From Pseudovibrio sp. JCM 19062 (GTDB taxonomy: Bacteria > Pseudomonadota > Alphaproteobacteria > Rhizobiales > Stappiaceae): 64,000 nucleotides of DNA. The notes under the pieces are model-generated. The model worked only from the letters and a program-made list of their open reading frames with translations. It was not told the origin of the DNA and ran no database searches. The translations under genes were made by a program, and so were the position numbers. The stretch lies in the NCBI GenBank assembly GCA_001310715.1, contig BAXV01000002.1, forward strand, positions 62,001 through 126,000, in the 5' to 3' direction. Below are positions 10,984 through 20,286 of the stretch, piece after piece; the first letter of the stretch is position 1, and every line of letters starts with the position of its first letter.

Positions 10984-12108
10984 CTAATTCAGGTCTGTGA
11001 CGCGCTCCGCGACCATGGAGAGGAGCAGTTTCTCGTAGGAATCCAAAGCACGCTCCAGCGAAAAGTCGCGTGCTCTTGCGGCCAGAGTGTCGTCTGATCG
11101 GTCGCATTTTACCGCTGCCAGAATGGCTTCCGACAGTTTGTCGGCGTCACCTGACGGGACCAGCCAGCTGTTGCGCACATCGCTCAAAACTTCCCGCGCC
11201 CCTGCCCCGCTATCCAGTGCAATCACAGGTGTTCCCAGTGCCATAGCCCGCACCATTTCGCCCGGAACACTATCTTGTTGAGAGGTTGAGACGAATACAT
11301 TGGCCGCCCGCAGGAACCGTTCCGGTTTAGTCACTTCCCCCGGCATGCTCACGATATCATCCAGTGCCAGATTGGAGGCGAGCAGGTTGAGGTCCTCCTG
11401 CTCGTCGCCACATCCCAGAAGATAAGCGCGCAGATCCTCTTTGTAGCGACTGATTGCTATGGCGCGCAGGAACTGGTGGTGGGCCCCGCGACTGGACGCC
11501 CTGCCAATACTGACGACTTTGCTGGCCCCTTGGGGATCAAACCAGTCCTCTTCGATGGGTTCTGCGGCTGTTTCAAATACGTTCATTTGAACAAGAGGAT
11601 TGTAGATGACCGAGACTTTTTCCTTGGGCACTTGCTCACACAGCTCTACCACGCGTTCGATAGATTTTAGTGTGCAGATCACCCTGTCGGCTTCGCGGTA
11701 GAGCAGCGGTATGGCGATGGTCGCCGCGCTCTTTTGAGTATCGAGCGAGAGATTGTCTGAGATAGAGACAGAAGAATGGAGTGTGATCGCCACTGGCACC
11801 TTGAGCCGCGTGCGTGTTTTGACGGCGGACAGGCAGGCGATGTTGCTGCCGGTGCCGTGGGAGAGGACGATGTCGGGCTTTTCTCGTTCTACCAGTCTGG
11901 CCAAACCAGCTGCGGCGGAGGCGGCCCTTGCCTTTTCCAGAAAGACCGGCGTGATACGCGGTGAGTAGTGGGAGAGATCTCTTGGCTTGCCGGTTAGGGT
12001 AACCAAAGTAATGTTATGTTGACGCGCAGCAAGACCGTTGGCGACCACCTCGGTGATCTCAGCTATGTCTTCATCAAGGAAGCTGTCCTGTACCATAAAG
12101 AGCTTCAT
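10984..12108 (-). CDS. Glycosyltransferase, GT4 family
   Basis: This intact protein of 374 residues transfers a sugar from a nucleotide-sugar donor. The N-terminal Rossmann half begins MKLFMVQDSFLDEDIAEI and contains the segment KPDIVLSHGTGSN. The C-terminal GT-B half holds VVSIGR, then FVSTSQQDSVPGEMVRAMALGTPVIALDSG, where the Glu of the E-x7-E-type motif contacts the donor, and SWLVPSGDADKLSEAI. The start at 12108 was preferred over the in-frame ATG 18 bases upstream because the Rossmann beta strand begins at once. It has no close operon partner; upstream and downstream gaps exceed 250 bases. The acceptor is unknown; capsule, LPS or glycolipid synthesis are all possible. Confidence 0.82.
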   Translation of the reverse strand: MKLFMVQDSFLDEDIAEITEVVANGLAARQHNITLVTLTGKPRDLSHYSPRITPVFLEKARAASAAAGLARLVEREKPDIVLSHGTGSNIACLSAVKTRTRLKVPVAITLHSSVSISDNLSLDTQKSAATIAIPLLYREADRVICTLKSIERVVELCEQVPKEKVSVIYNPLVQMNVFETAAEPIEEDWFDPQGASKVVSIGRASSRGAHHQFLRAIAISRYKEDLRAYLLGCGDEQEDLNLLASNLALDDIVSMPGEVTKPERFLRAANVFVSTSQQDSVPGEMVRAMALGTPVIALDSGAGAREVLSDVRNSWLVPSGDADKLSEAILAAVKCDRSDDTLAARARDFSLERALDSYEKLLLSMVAERVTDLN

Positions 12109-12484
12109 TACGCGCCCCCGGCCCACCGGTCGAATTGGTCCGGCTCCAGATACTCAAAATTCTGGCTACAAGAGCCCACACCGCAGCATAATCTAGAAAT
12201 CTACGGTGTTGTTCTCAATCTGCTTGATTTGGTACCCAACTATCTCCCAAGGCAATTATCAGGGTTATAGCTAACATGGCTCTTCAAGTTGACTGTATCC
12301 TTAGGTGATGCAGAGACCCTGTCAGAACTACGGAGATACCAGCTGGCTGCCGAAATAAGTCAGTTTGTAGTCTAAAGGCGCAATTTTCTCGAGTTTGCTG
12401 GCGCTTTTTCGCTTTAAAAATGGAATGTTGCCCCCTATTGTGCGCGGCAACAAAACCAGATTAAAAGTGTAGAATAAGCCTCCT
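12109..12484. other. Intergenic region upstream of purU
   Basis: This 376-base gap separates the divergent glycosyltransferase and purU genes and should hold promoters for both. I see no convincing gene, hairpin or repeat in it. Confidence 0.5.
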
Positions 12485-13341
12485 ATGAACACCCAGGCAA
12501 ACTATGTGCTCACCCTTTCCTGCGGAGACAGAAAAGGCATCGTGCAGCGGTTGCAAACTCAATCGCTTCTCAAAACTGTAACATCTGCGAAAGCGCCCAG
12601 TATGGCGATCCAGAGGCGAAACGCTTCTTTATGCGGGTCTCTTTCAACGCGCCGGAAGGGATGAGCAAAGAAAAGTTTGAAGAAGGGTTCGGCCCTGTCG
12701 CAACGGGCTATGGCTTTGACTGGCAGGTGCATGACCTTTCCAAGAAGCCGCGTGTTCTTGTGCTGGTTTCCCAGATGGGGCACTGCCTGAACGATCTGCT
12801 CTACCGTAATTCGACCGGCCAGTTGCGGATGGATCTGGTGGCGGTTGCGTCCAACCACACCAAGTACCAGTCCCGCGTTGAGCATGAGCAGATTCCGTTC
12901 CATTATCTGCCGGTAACCAAAGACACCAAGGCGGAGCAGGAAGCGCAGATTCTGGATCTGGTGGAGCGTGAAAACATTGATCTGGTGGTGTTGGCACGTT
13001 ACATGCAAATTCTGTCCAACGACCTATGTGAGAAGCTGGCGGGTAAGGTCATCAATATCCACCACTCTTTCCTGCCAAGCTTTATAGGTGCAAAACCTTA
13101 TCATCGGGCCCATGCACGCGGCGTCAAGATGGTTGGTGCCACCGCGCACTATGTGACCGCTGACCTTGACGAAGGCCCAATCATCGAGCAAGACGTGAGC
13201 CGGGTTGAACACTTCCATTCGGTGAACGAACTCATTGCCCAGGGTCGTGATACGGAAAGTCAGGTTCTTGCTCGTGCTGTCCGCTATCACCTGGAGCACC
13301 GAATCCTTCTGAACGGTGATCGTACCGTGATCTTTAAATAG
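12485..13341 (+). CDS. purU: Formyltetrahydrofolate deformylase PurU (one frameshift)
   Basis: PurU hydrolyses 10-formyltetrahydrofolate to formate and tetrahydrofolate, balancing one-carbon pools. An N-terminal ACT domain begins YVLTLSCGDRKGIV, but near 12544 one G is missing, so the frame is lost after GIV. Restoring it gives AAVANSIASQNCNICESAQY and joins the long downstream frame. The catalytic formyltransferase-like domain has LARYMQILS, the INIHHSFLPSF motif with the catalytic His, GATAHYVTADLDEGPIIEQDV, and the conserved Asp in DLDEGP. The reconstructed length of about 286 residues is usual. It lies 8 bases upstream of folD, a pairing that makes sense because FolD produces the formyl-folate that PurU consumes. 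Confidence 0.93.
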
Positions 13342-13349
13342 GACTTGCC

Positions 13350-14278
13350 ATGAGTAAGGCTCTTATTATCGATGGCCAAGCCATTGCTGCATCTGTAACC
13401 GAAGAGATTGCAGCACGTGCTGCGCGTCTTGAATCTGAAACAGGTGTGAAGCCGGGACTGGCTGTTGTGATTGTGGGTGAAGACCCTGCCAGTCAGGTTT
13501 ATGTACGCAACAAGGGCCGCACTGCAAAAGCATGTGGCTTCAACTCCGTCACGCATACATTGCCGGTTGATGTGAGTGAAGAAGAGCTGCTGTCTCTTGT
13601 GGCCTCATTGAACGAGGATGATACCATTCACGGCATTCTGGTTCAGCTGCCCCTGCCAAAGCACATCAACGAGAATAAGGTCCTTGATCTCATCAAGCCA
13701 GAGAAGGACGTGGACGGGTTCCACCCGATCAATGTTGGTCTTTTGGGCAGCGGGAGCGCGGATCGTGCACTTGTGCCATGCACACCTGCAGGCAGCGTGT
13801 TGCTGGCTAAAAAAAAGCCCTTGGCAATAACCTTTCCGGCAAGAGTGCTGTCATTGTTGGCCGATCCAACATTGTAGGCAAGCCGATTGCGCAGTTGCTG
13901 CTGCAGGAAAACTGCACAGTGACCATCGCGCATTCACGCACCAAGGATCTTCCTGATGTGGTTCGTCAGGCAGATATCGTTATTGCTGCGGTGGGCCGTC
14001 CCCGGATGATCAAAGGCGACTGGCTGAAGGCGGGTGCGACTGTGATTGACGTGGGTATCAACCGCATTCCTGCGCCTGAAAAGGGCGAAGGCAAGACCCG
14101 TTTGGTGGGTGATGTAGCTTTTGATGAAGCGCTTGATCATGTTGCAGCAATCACACCGGTTCCACGGGGTGTTGGGCCTATGACTATTGCCATGCTGATG
14201 AGCAATACTCTGACCGCTGCACGCCGTTTGATGGGTCTGAGCGAAGAGCCGCCGCTTTTTGACGCGCTGAACGACTAG
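13350..14278 (+). CDS. folD: Bifunctional methylenetetrahydrofolate dehydrogenase/cyclohydrolase FolD (frameshift in A8 run)
   Basis: FolD interconverts 5,10-methylene-, methenyl- and 10-formyl-tetrahydrofolate in the cytosol. The N-terminal catalytic domain has [25 protein letters not shown], with the Tyr and Lys of the Y-x3-K active site, and the QLPLPKHI loop. [11 protein letters not shown] and PCTPAG follow. At 13809-13816 a run of eight A breaks the frame; six (or nine) would restore [20 protein letters not shown]. The NADP-binding part then continues through [22 protein letters not shown] and [15 protein letters not shown] to a normal end, for about 308 residues. Because folD is usually essential or nearly so, this break is a strong hint that the shift is not real or is bypassed. 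Confidence 0.93.
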
Positions 14279-14356
14279 GTTGCTGAGTTTGCCTGATGAA
14301 ACGCCTTTTGATGGTGAGGCGTGCCGGGTAAGCTGAAGTAATTGCTTAGCTTATAG

Positions 14357-14392
14357 AAAAGGGCTGCTGAATTCTCCATTCAGCAGCCCTTT
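14357..14392 (+). terminator. Rho-independent terminator after folD
   Basis: A 12-bp perfect stem (14361-14372 with 14378-14389) and a 5-base loop are followed by TTTG. It lies 80 bases beyond the folD stop, and probably ends the purU-folD transcript. Confidence 0.8.
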
Positions 14393-14415
14393 GCATTTCG
14401 CAGGTTAGATCATTA

Positions 14416-14515
14416 GAGCACGTTGCGTTCATTTGCATTCACGCATCGGACTCTAACTTCCTTGCTGGAGCGAATTCTTGTCGTTTGATTGAATCCAATC
14501 AAACGGAACGCGCTC
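14416..14515. repeat. RIME-like palindromic intergenic element
   Basis: A compound palindromic unit of about 100 bases lies between folD and the transglycosylase. Its outer ends are GAGCACG and CGCGCTC. An inner hairpin pairs CGTTTGATTG (14482-14491) with CAATCAAACG (14496-14505). The architecture of two joined palindromes with GAGC-type ends resembles the RIME-type mosaic elements of Rhizobiales. No second copy is evident in the window. Confidence 0.55.
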
Positions 14516-14534
14516 TTGCGGGTCACAGACAGAC

Positions 14535-15391
14535 CTACTCTTGCAGCTTCTCCGCCATGATCTGGATTGTCTTTACATACACACCTGCACGGTTCCATGC
14601 GCGGATCACCTCATGGTTTGGCGTTCCAGGCCCCCATGGTTGACCCGGCTGCCAGCCATGTGCTTGCAGGAAGTGAGCCGTTGAAGCGAGTGTGTCAGGG
14701 ATGTTGCGAAGCAAGTCACGTTTACCATCACCGCTGTAGTCCAGGGCAAACTTGATATAGGAGGACGCGAGGAACTGCGTCTGGCCAAGCTCTCCTGCCC
14801 ATGCCCCGATCATCTCATTTGGCTCCAGATCGCCCTTCTGAACGATCAGCAGTGCGTTGAAGAGTTCGTTACGGAAGAAATCTGCGCGGCGACAATCATA
14901 AGCCAGTGTGGCAAGTGAGCGGATTGTGCTCATGTTGCCGATGCCACGGCCATAGCCCGTTTCCAGTCCCCAGATCGCCGTGATAATCTCACGCGGGACA
15001 CCAAAATCGCGCTCAATGCGATTGAACAGGTCATTATGCTGCCGCATCAACCCGCGCCCCTGATTGATCAGCGCATTGTTGACGCGAAGTTTGTAGAACT
15101 CCTCAAAGCTGAGGTTGAAGGACTTCTGATTGCGGTCGTAGCTAATCACTCTGGAATTGTAGGTTACACCACTCAACGCCTTGTTTAGTGTTGCCTGTGT
15201 GATCCCCTGTGATTGGAGCGTCTGCCTGTAAGACGACAACCAGTTGTCAAACCCGGCTCCAGTATTGCCACAGGCTTGCGCCTGCGCTGCGACCTGAGTG
15301 GAAGATACACCCAATACCATAAGCCCGGCACCGAGCAAGAGCCCGGCCTTTCCGGCAGTGCTTTTCGCAGCTCAATAAACGATTCGAACAC
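14535..15391 (-). CDS. Lytic murein transglycosylase, MltB-like (frameshift in signal peptide)
   Basis: The enzyme cleaves peptidoglycan between MurNAc and GlcNAc in the periplasm. The catalytic Glu is in IITAIWGLETGYGRGIGN, and the MltB-type motif GAWAGELGQTQFL follows; the end AWNRAGVYVKTIQIM is usual. The mature part is intact. The start is probably GTG at 15389-15391, which has AGGAG eight bases upstream and gives VFESFIELRKALPE. From there a signal peptide needs one more G near 15348 to read RAGLLLGAGLMVLGVSST, so one base appears lost. Without it, translation would have to begin at an internal TTG with no export signal. No peptidoglycan-binding domain is present in the roughly 285 residues. 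Confidence 0.85.
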
Positions 15392-15763
15392 CCCAAACTC
15401 CTGTTTTGTTACTCTGCGATTTTGGTTGTTTTTGTGAAAAATATTAGTCAAATTAACCGATAACTGAAAAATTTTGCATTCGTGATATATTTATTCGTAT
15501 TTTGAACTTGATCCTAACACCAGCATGTGTCCAACTGAACGTCGTACACAAAACTGGTTTCAGCATGCCTGATCAATTTGATCAATCTAGAAGTGCATAA
15601 TTAAGGACAAGCTAACGCTTGGCTGGACTCACGCTAGGGCAGGTATGCACTAAAACGCTTACCTCATTGAGGTGTGTCTCCAGGTTGGGAATTGGCACTG
15701 GAGACTGGCTTGGTGACGGGGCAACGGGAAGGTTTCCCATTGGGATATAACGGAGGAATGGGT
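15392..15763. other. Intergenic region upstream of the BMP-family gene
   Basis: This gap lies between the divergent transglycosylase and BMP genes. It is AT-rich in its first half (15430-15530), consistent with promoters. I found no gene. A GGAGG ribosome-binding site at 15752-15756 fixes the start of the next gene. Confidence 0.5.
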
Positions 15764-16764
15764 ATGAAATCCATCAAAACCATCGCTGCATCTGCGGTAT
15801 TGGCAGCAGCAATGAGCACAACTGCTATGGCAGCGGACTTTAAGCCAGCAGTTATCTTTGACATGGGTGGTAAATTCGATAAGTCATTCAACGAAGCTGC
15901 TTACAATGGTGCTGAGGCTTTCAAGGCTGAAACCGGAATTGAATATCGCGAGTTTGAAGTCTCCAACGCGTCACAGCGTGAGCAGGCTCTTCGCAACTTT
16001 GCGCGCCGTGGCTTGAACCCAATCGTTGCAATGGGCTTCGCACAGGCTGGTCCAGTTGAAAAAGTTGCTAAGGAATTTCCTGATGTGAACTTTGCGATTG
16101 TTGACGCTGTGGTAGACCTGCCAAACGTTCGCTCTGTTGTCTTCAAAGAGCAGGAAGGTTCCTACCTAGTTGGTATGATGCAATGCTCGCTTCCCAGACT
16201 GGTAAAGTCGGTTTCGTGGGCGGCATGGACATCCCGCTGATCTCCAAGTTCTCCTGTGGTTACAAGCAGGGCGCACTGGCCACCAACACAGACGGTGAAG
16301 TGTTCGCAAACATGACCGGTACCACTCCAGCTGCATGGAATGACCCGGTTAAAGGCGGCGAGCTTTCCAAGTCTCACTTCGCTCGTGGCGCTGACGTGAT
16401 CTTCGCTGCTGCTGGCGGTACCGGTCTTGGTGTTCTTCAGGCGGCTGTTGATGAAGACAAGCTGTTCATCGGCGTTGACTCCAACCAGAACCACCTGGCT
16501 CCTGGCAAAGTGCTGACCTCAATGATCAAGCGCGTTGACGTTGCAGTTTCCAATGCATTCATGGATGCAAAAGAGGGCAACTTCACCACTGGCATTCAGG
16601 CTCTTGGCCTTGCTGAAGACGGTGTTGGCTACGCAATGGACGAAAACAACGCTCCATTGGTTAGCGAAGAAATGAAAGCAGCTGTTGAAGCAGCTCGCGC
16701 AGACATCATTTCCGGCAAGATCGTAGTTCATGACTACATGAGCGACATGGCCTGCCCATACTAA
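15764..16764 (+). CDS. BMP family (PnrA-like) nucleoside-binding lipoprotein/periplasmic protein (one frameshift)
   Basis: This is the solute-binding component of a Bmp/PnrA-type ABC importer, whose known members bind purine nucleosides. The ATG at 15764 is chosen because GGAGG lies 7 bases upstream; the ATG at 15758 is too close to it. The signal peptide (KTIAASAVLAAAMSTTAMA) has no lipobox Cys, so the protein is likely soluble. PAVIFDMGGKFDKSFNEAAYNGAE is the family's start of domain 1. Near 16180 one G is missing, breaking GSYLVGMM from AMLASQTGKVGFVGGMD. The C-terminal domain has FAAAGGTGLGVLQA and FIGVDSNQN. The permease and ATPase genes are not adjacent. A nucleoside hydrolase is encoded at 18940-19901, a possible functional link. 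Confidence 0.9.
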
Positions 16765-16797
16765 GACTATCAAGTCTACTGGCTTAGGCCAGAAATT

Positions 16798-16831
16798 GCC
16801 CTCCGCTTGTGTTCAGGCGGAGGGCTTTTTT
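16798..16831 (+). terminator. Rho-independent terminator after BMP gene
   Basis: The 9-bp stem GCCCTCCGC/GCGGAGGGC with a 10-base loop is followed by six T. It lies 33 bases past the stop codon. Confidence 0.9.
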
Positions 16832-16836
16832 ATGAC

Positions 16837-18258
16837 CTACCCCACCATTGGCCTTGGTGCTTGCAGGTTTTGCAACTGGTCAATGGAAGCTTTTAGCAGC
16901 GTGATCGCCTCTTCAAAGTGCTCCTGATGGGCGATGCTTGAGAGGCTGACCCGCAGGGCGTTGATGTCCGTGCGTGGTGCAGCCTGAAAATGGCGATGTG
17001 AGAGCACCTCAACCCCACGCAACAGAGCGGCTTGTTCCACCAGCTCGGCGTTTTGGTGCTGCGGCAGTTGCAGCCATGTAAACAGCTTCTCCTCACCGCC
17101 TTGCAGGGAGTTTGTAGGGAACATTTTTTGCATAAACCGATAGCGCTGCTTTAGAACCTCACGTTTACGCTGCAATGTTTCTTGCAGCTGGCCACCTGTG
17201 ATCCATCTGGAGACGATCTCCACATTGAGCGGAGCGACCATCCACGTGCTTTCACCAATTGCGTTTGCAAAGGCAGTTTTGGTGGATTGAGGCACATGAA
17301 CGTAGCCAGTGCGCAGCCCCGCAGACATGACCTTGGAGGGAGAGCCAATCAGAACAGTGTTATCGGGAACCAACTCCAGAAAGCTCTTCTGCTTGCGGGA
17401 GATGAAGGGCATGTAGGGATCATCCTCGACAACCATGAGATTGTACTTTTCGATGATGGCCGCCAGTTTCTGTCGCTTGGCATTGCTTAGTGTATGCGTC
17501 GTGGGGTTTTGTGCGTTTGGTATCAGGAAGACCCCACGAATCTCCTGTCTGGCACATGATTCCTCCAGAGCTCTTGCAGACATACCAATTATGTGGCCGT
17601 TTTCGTCACGCTCAGACTCGATGGGTACAATTTGCAATTCCAAGGTGGCAAGAACAGCTAGTACGGGCGGATAGATCATCTCATCTACCGCAATTGCATC
17701 ACCACGATTGAACAGAGCCTGCATGGAGGTCTGAATGCCATGCTGCGCTCCACTGGTAACAAACGTTTGACAGGCATTCGCCGGAGCGCCGTAATACTCA
17801 CGAAGGAACTGAGCACCAATCTCCCGGTGGCGATCTGTTCCTTCTGAGGGACCGTATTCATTGAGTGAATTGACCAAGGGATCATCACTCAACTCCCGGA
17901 GCATTTGGCCCAGATCCGGGCTCAGATGTGCGAGACCCAAACTACGAGCTAAATCATAGCTTTGGGCACCCTCTGTATTGGACGCTAACATTAACGGTAA
18001 GCGGACGTCTCCAGTCTTGGCTACAAATGTGCCCCTGCCCGTTTCCCCGCGCACGAGCTTCTTGCGTTCCGCCTCCGCATAGGCACGCGTGATTGTGCCA
18101 AGCGTGACACCAAGCTGATAGGCAAGCTCGCGTTGGGGTGGAAGCTTGTCACCTTCCACAAGGCGGCCAGTTTGAATGTCCTGCTCCAAAGCCATTGCAA
18201 TGCTTAGGTATTTTGGACTTGTGAGTTTGTTTGGATTGGGCTTCCACATTGTATTCAT
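16837..18258 (-). CDS. MocR-type transcriptional regulator (GntR HTH fused to aminotransferase fold)
   Basis: This intact 473-residue protein has a GntR winged-helix domain (residues about 12-80: YLSIAMALEQDIQTGRLVEG, LPPQRELAYQLGVTLGTITRAY) followed by a PLP-dependent fold-type I domain. The latter shows TSGAQHGIQ, VVEDDPYMPFI and IGSPSKVMSAGLRTGYV, where the Lys in SPSK is the likely PLP anchor. MocR proteins sense PLP or amino-acid-derived ligands and usually control the divergent neighbour. Here the neighbour is a LysE-type exporter starting 82 bases away. The shared promoter region holds an 11-bp inverted repeat that is the probable operator. Confidence 0.9.
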   Translation of the reverse strand: MNTMWKPNPNKLTSPKYLSIAMALEQDIQTGRLVEGDKLPPQRELAYQLGVTLGTITRAYAEAERKKLVRGETGRGTFVAKTGDVRLPLMLASNTEGAQSYDLARSLGLAHLSPDLGQMLRELSDDPLVNSLNEYGPSEGTDRHREIGAQFLREYYGAPANACQTFVTSGAQHGIQTSMQALFNRGDAIAVDEMIYPPVLAVLATLELQIVPIESERDENGHIIGMSARALEESCARQEIRGVFLIPNAQNPTTHTLSNAKRQKLAAIIEKYNLMVVEDDPYMPFISRKQKSFLELVPDNTVLIGSPSKVMSAGLRTGYVHVPQSTKTAFANAIGESTWMVAPLNVEIVSRWITGGQLQETLQRKREVLKQRYRFMQKMFPTNSLQGGEEKLFTWLQLPQHQNAELVEQAALLRGVEVLSHRHFQAAPRTDINALRVSLSSIAHQEHFEEAITLLKASIDQLQNLQAPRPMVG

Positions 18259-18283
18259 AACAATAAAGAGATTGATCGATACG

Positions 18284-18324
18284 ATTGATACAATAACTTA
18301 GCACGTTGTATAGATTGTATCAAT
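18284..18324. promoter_or_regulatory. Inverted-repeat operator candidate between mocR and lysE genes
   Basis: ATTGATACAAT (18284-18294) and its exact reverse complement ATTGTATCAAT (18314-18324) are separated by 19 bases. A further partial copy, ATTGATCGATAC, lies just left at 18272. Repeated half-sites at this spacing are what a dimeric GntR/MocR regulator would need to control both divergent promoters. Confidence 0.65.
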
Positions 18325-18340
18325 TGACTGGAATAACAAT

Positions 18341-18933
18341 ATGGATTGGGCAACACTCAGCGCTTTCGCGATTTTGTAGCATTATGACCGGCACACCGGA
18401 CCGGGAAACCTTACCTTCATGGCGATTGGTGCGAGCGCGGGATATCGCACTGCGTTTCCGGTCATCATTGCAGCAGAGCTTGGTAGTCTTCTGCTTAACC
18501 TTTGTGTGGCTTTCGGACTGGGACAGTTGATGGCTCGGGGTGGTCCGATGGTCAACGTCTTCAAGGTCGCATCCATGGCTTACATGACGTATCTGGCTTG
18601 GCGCATTGTGCAGCTGAACATCAAGCCTAAGGGAGAAGTCAGCCTGCCAACCTTTTGGGAAGGCTTGTTCATTCACCCGCTAAGCCCCAAAACATGGGCG
18701 ATGAGCCTGGTGGCGTTTACCAGCTTCTTTGCTGCCAACGGCATGGGACTTTACGAGAACGCCGCAATCCTGACCGCCGGATTCCTGATCGGTGGCATGA
18801 TCTCACACAGCATGTGGGCGATGGTGGCGTCTCAATCCTGAAGGTGATTGGCGAGGGTCCGTTGATGCGTGGTATCACCATTGCCATGGCTGTAGCGATG
18901 CTGGCCGCCACTGCATGGTCTCTTCTTTTGTAA
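18341..18933 (+). CDS. LysE/RhtB-family amino-acid exporter (in-frame stop region and one frameshift)
   Basis: This is a small inner-membrane exporter of about 197 residues with roughly six helices. It starts MDWATLSAFAIL at 18341. Codon 13 (18377-18379) is TAG. The family motif expected here is TPGPGN, but the frame reads HTGPGNLTFMAIGAS, so several bases are probably missing close together between 18376 and 18396 with no net shift. The middle is well conserved (FKVASMAYMTYLAWRI, HPLSPKTWAMSLVAF). Near 18827 one G is lost, after which GVSILKVIGEG continues to the end. Divergence from a MocR regulator across a palindromic region suggests it is induced by the compound it exports. Confidence 0.8.
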
Positions 18934-18939
18934 ATAGCC

Positions 18940-19901
18940 TCACTGGTGGCGTGATGTGAGCGCTGCCAGTGTTCTTTCCAAAACACGTTCCAATTTAAGG
19001 CGGTCTGCCTGCTCCACAATGCCAATGATGGGAGCATCAGTCTTGCCGCGGTAATCGAGAATGGTTGCGCCGCGGGCAAACTTCCCTTCTGTCTCGACCA
19101 GCACGCCACAGATAATTGTTTTGGTAATCACCTCAGGGTCGAGCAGTGCAGCGGCGGCCAAGGGGTCCGGCAGGATTATCAGGTCTTCCTGATACCATGT
19201 CTTATAGCGCTCTCGCAGGAACGTGCACATATGCTCTGCAAATTGTGCTGGCACAGACGCACCGAGGCGCTGGAAAATACCGTCGATCACATCGCCGGGG
19301 ATGGCGTTGTGAAGGCATGGCTCCCATGGAATGAGCGTTATATTGACAGACTGGGAAAGAACGATTTTGGCGGCTTCGGGGTCGCAGAAGATGTTGAACT
19401 CAGCAGCGGGTGTTACGTTGCCGCGTCCGTGACAGGTGCCGCCCATGATCCAGATGCGATCAATCCCTTCCGCCAGATCCGGTTCTTCCCGCAGCACTTC
19501 CGCAAGGTTTGTGAGAGGTCCGATGGTCAGGAGCTGCAGCTTTGGTCCACCAAGCACAGCTTTGCGCAGCACATCTGTGAGCGCGTTGCGGGCGGTTTCC
19601 GCTGATGCTTTAAGCTCATGCTGCGGGCGTCAGCACCGCCCAACCCGTCTACCCCGTGCACATGCGCAGCATTCATGCGTTCGCCGACAAGGGAGTCGGT
19701 AGCCCCCTTATAAACGGGCACATCGGCATTGCAGACGGCAAGCACGTCGAGAACATTCGTCGTTGCCTGTTCCAGATCAATATTGCCGAATGTGGTCGTG
19801 ATGAAATCGATCTTCTTGTCGGCCCCGATCAACATCATGAGTGCGATTGCGTCGTCAACTCCGCCATCGGTGTCTACTACAAACACATATTTATCCGACA
19901 C
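18940..19901 (-). CDS. Inosine-uridine preferring nucleoside hydrolase family protein (one frameshift)
   Basis: The protein hydrolyses N-glycosidic bonds of ribonucleosides. The Ca-binding signature is present at the start: VVDTDGGVDDAIALMM. VYKGATDSL, HGVDGLGG, LLTIGPLTNLAEVL, IWIMGGTCHGRGNVTPAAEFN and the phosphate-free sugar-binding segment FNIFCDPEAAKIVL follow. Near 19617 one G is missing (expected RSMELKASAETARNAL), splitting the gene into an N-terminal third and a C-terminal two thirds. Reconstructed length is about 320 residues, as usual. It may serve purine salvage together with the BMP-type binding protein at 15764-16764, although they are not co-transcribed. Confidence 0.9.
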
Positions 19902-20286
19902 GTCTTTCTCCCGGCATAGATTAAAACTGACTGACTGCTGCGGACCATTTAAGCAGTTTTCTTGCCAGATTTTTCCCCAAAAGTCAGATTCTTTTTATCG
20001 GGACAACGCAGTATGGCAATGTGCATGCACCTATTCAGATCAATCATCGATATGAACGAGGACAGGCAACCTTGTCCGAAAATAGCGCAGAAAATTCATA
20101 CAGTTGAGCGACTGTAATGCAGACAAGGAAACACTGACAAACGATCATCTTGACCACTGCATTGATGATACTATCGTTAATCAAGAAGCTGATTCCAAAC
20201 AGACAATTGAGGAGTTTAAAACAATCTCCCGCTATCTCTAGGGGATACGCATACTCGGGATAATATGAAGCCAAAGGAGTTTCCGC
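19902..20286. other. Intergenic region between divergent nucleoside hydrolase and MFS genes
   Basis: This 385-base gap should contain both promoters. No gene, repeat or strong hairpin is visible. The MFS start at 20287 has an AAGGAG site about 8 bases upstream. Confidence 0.5.
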
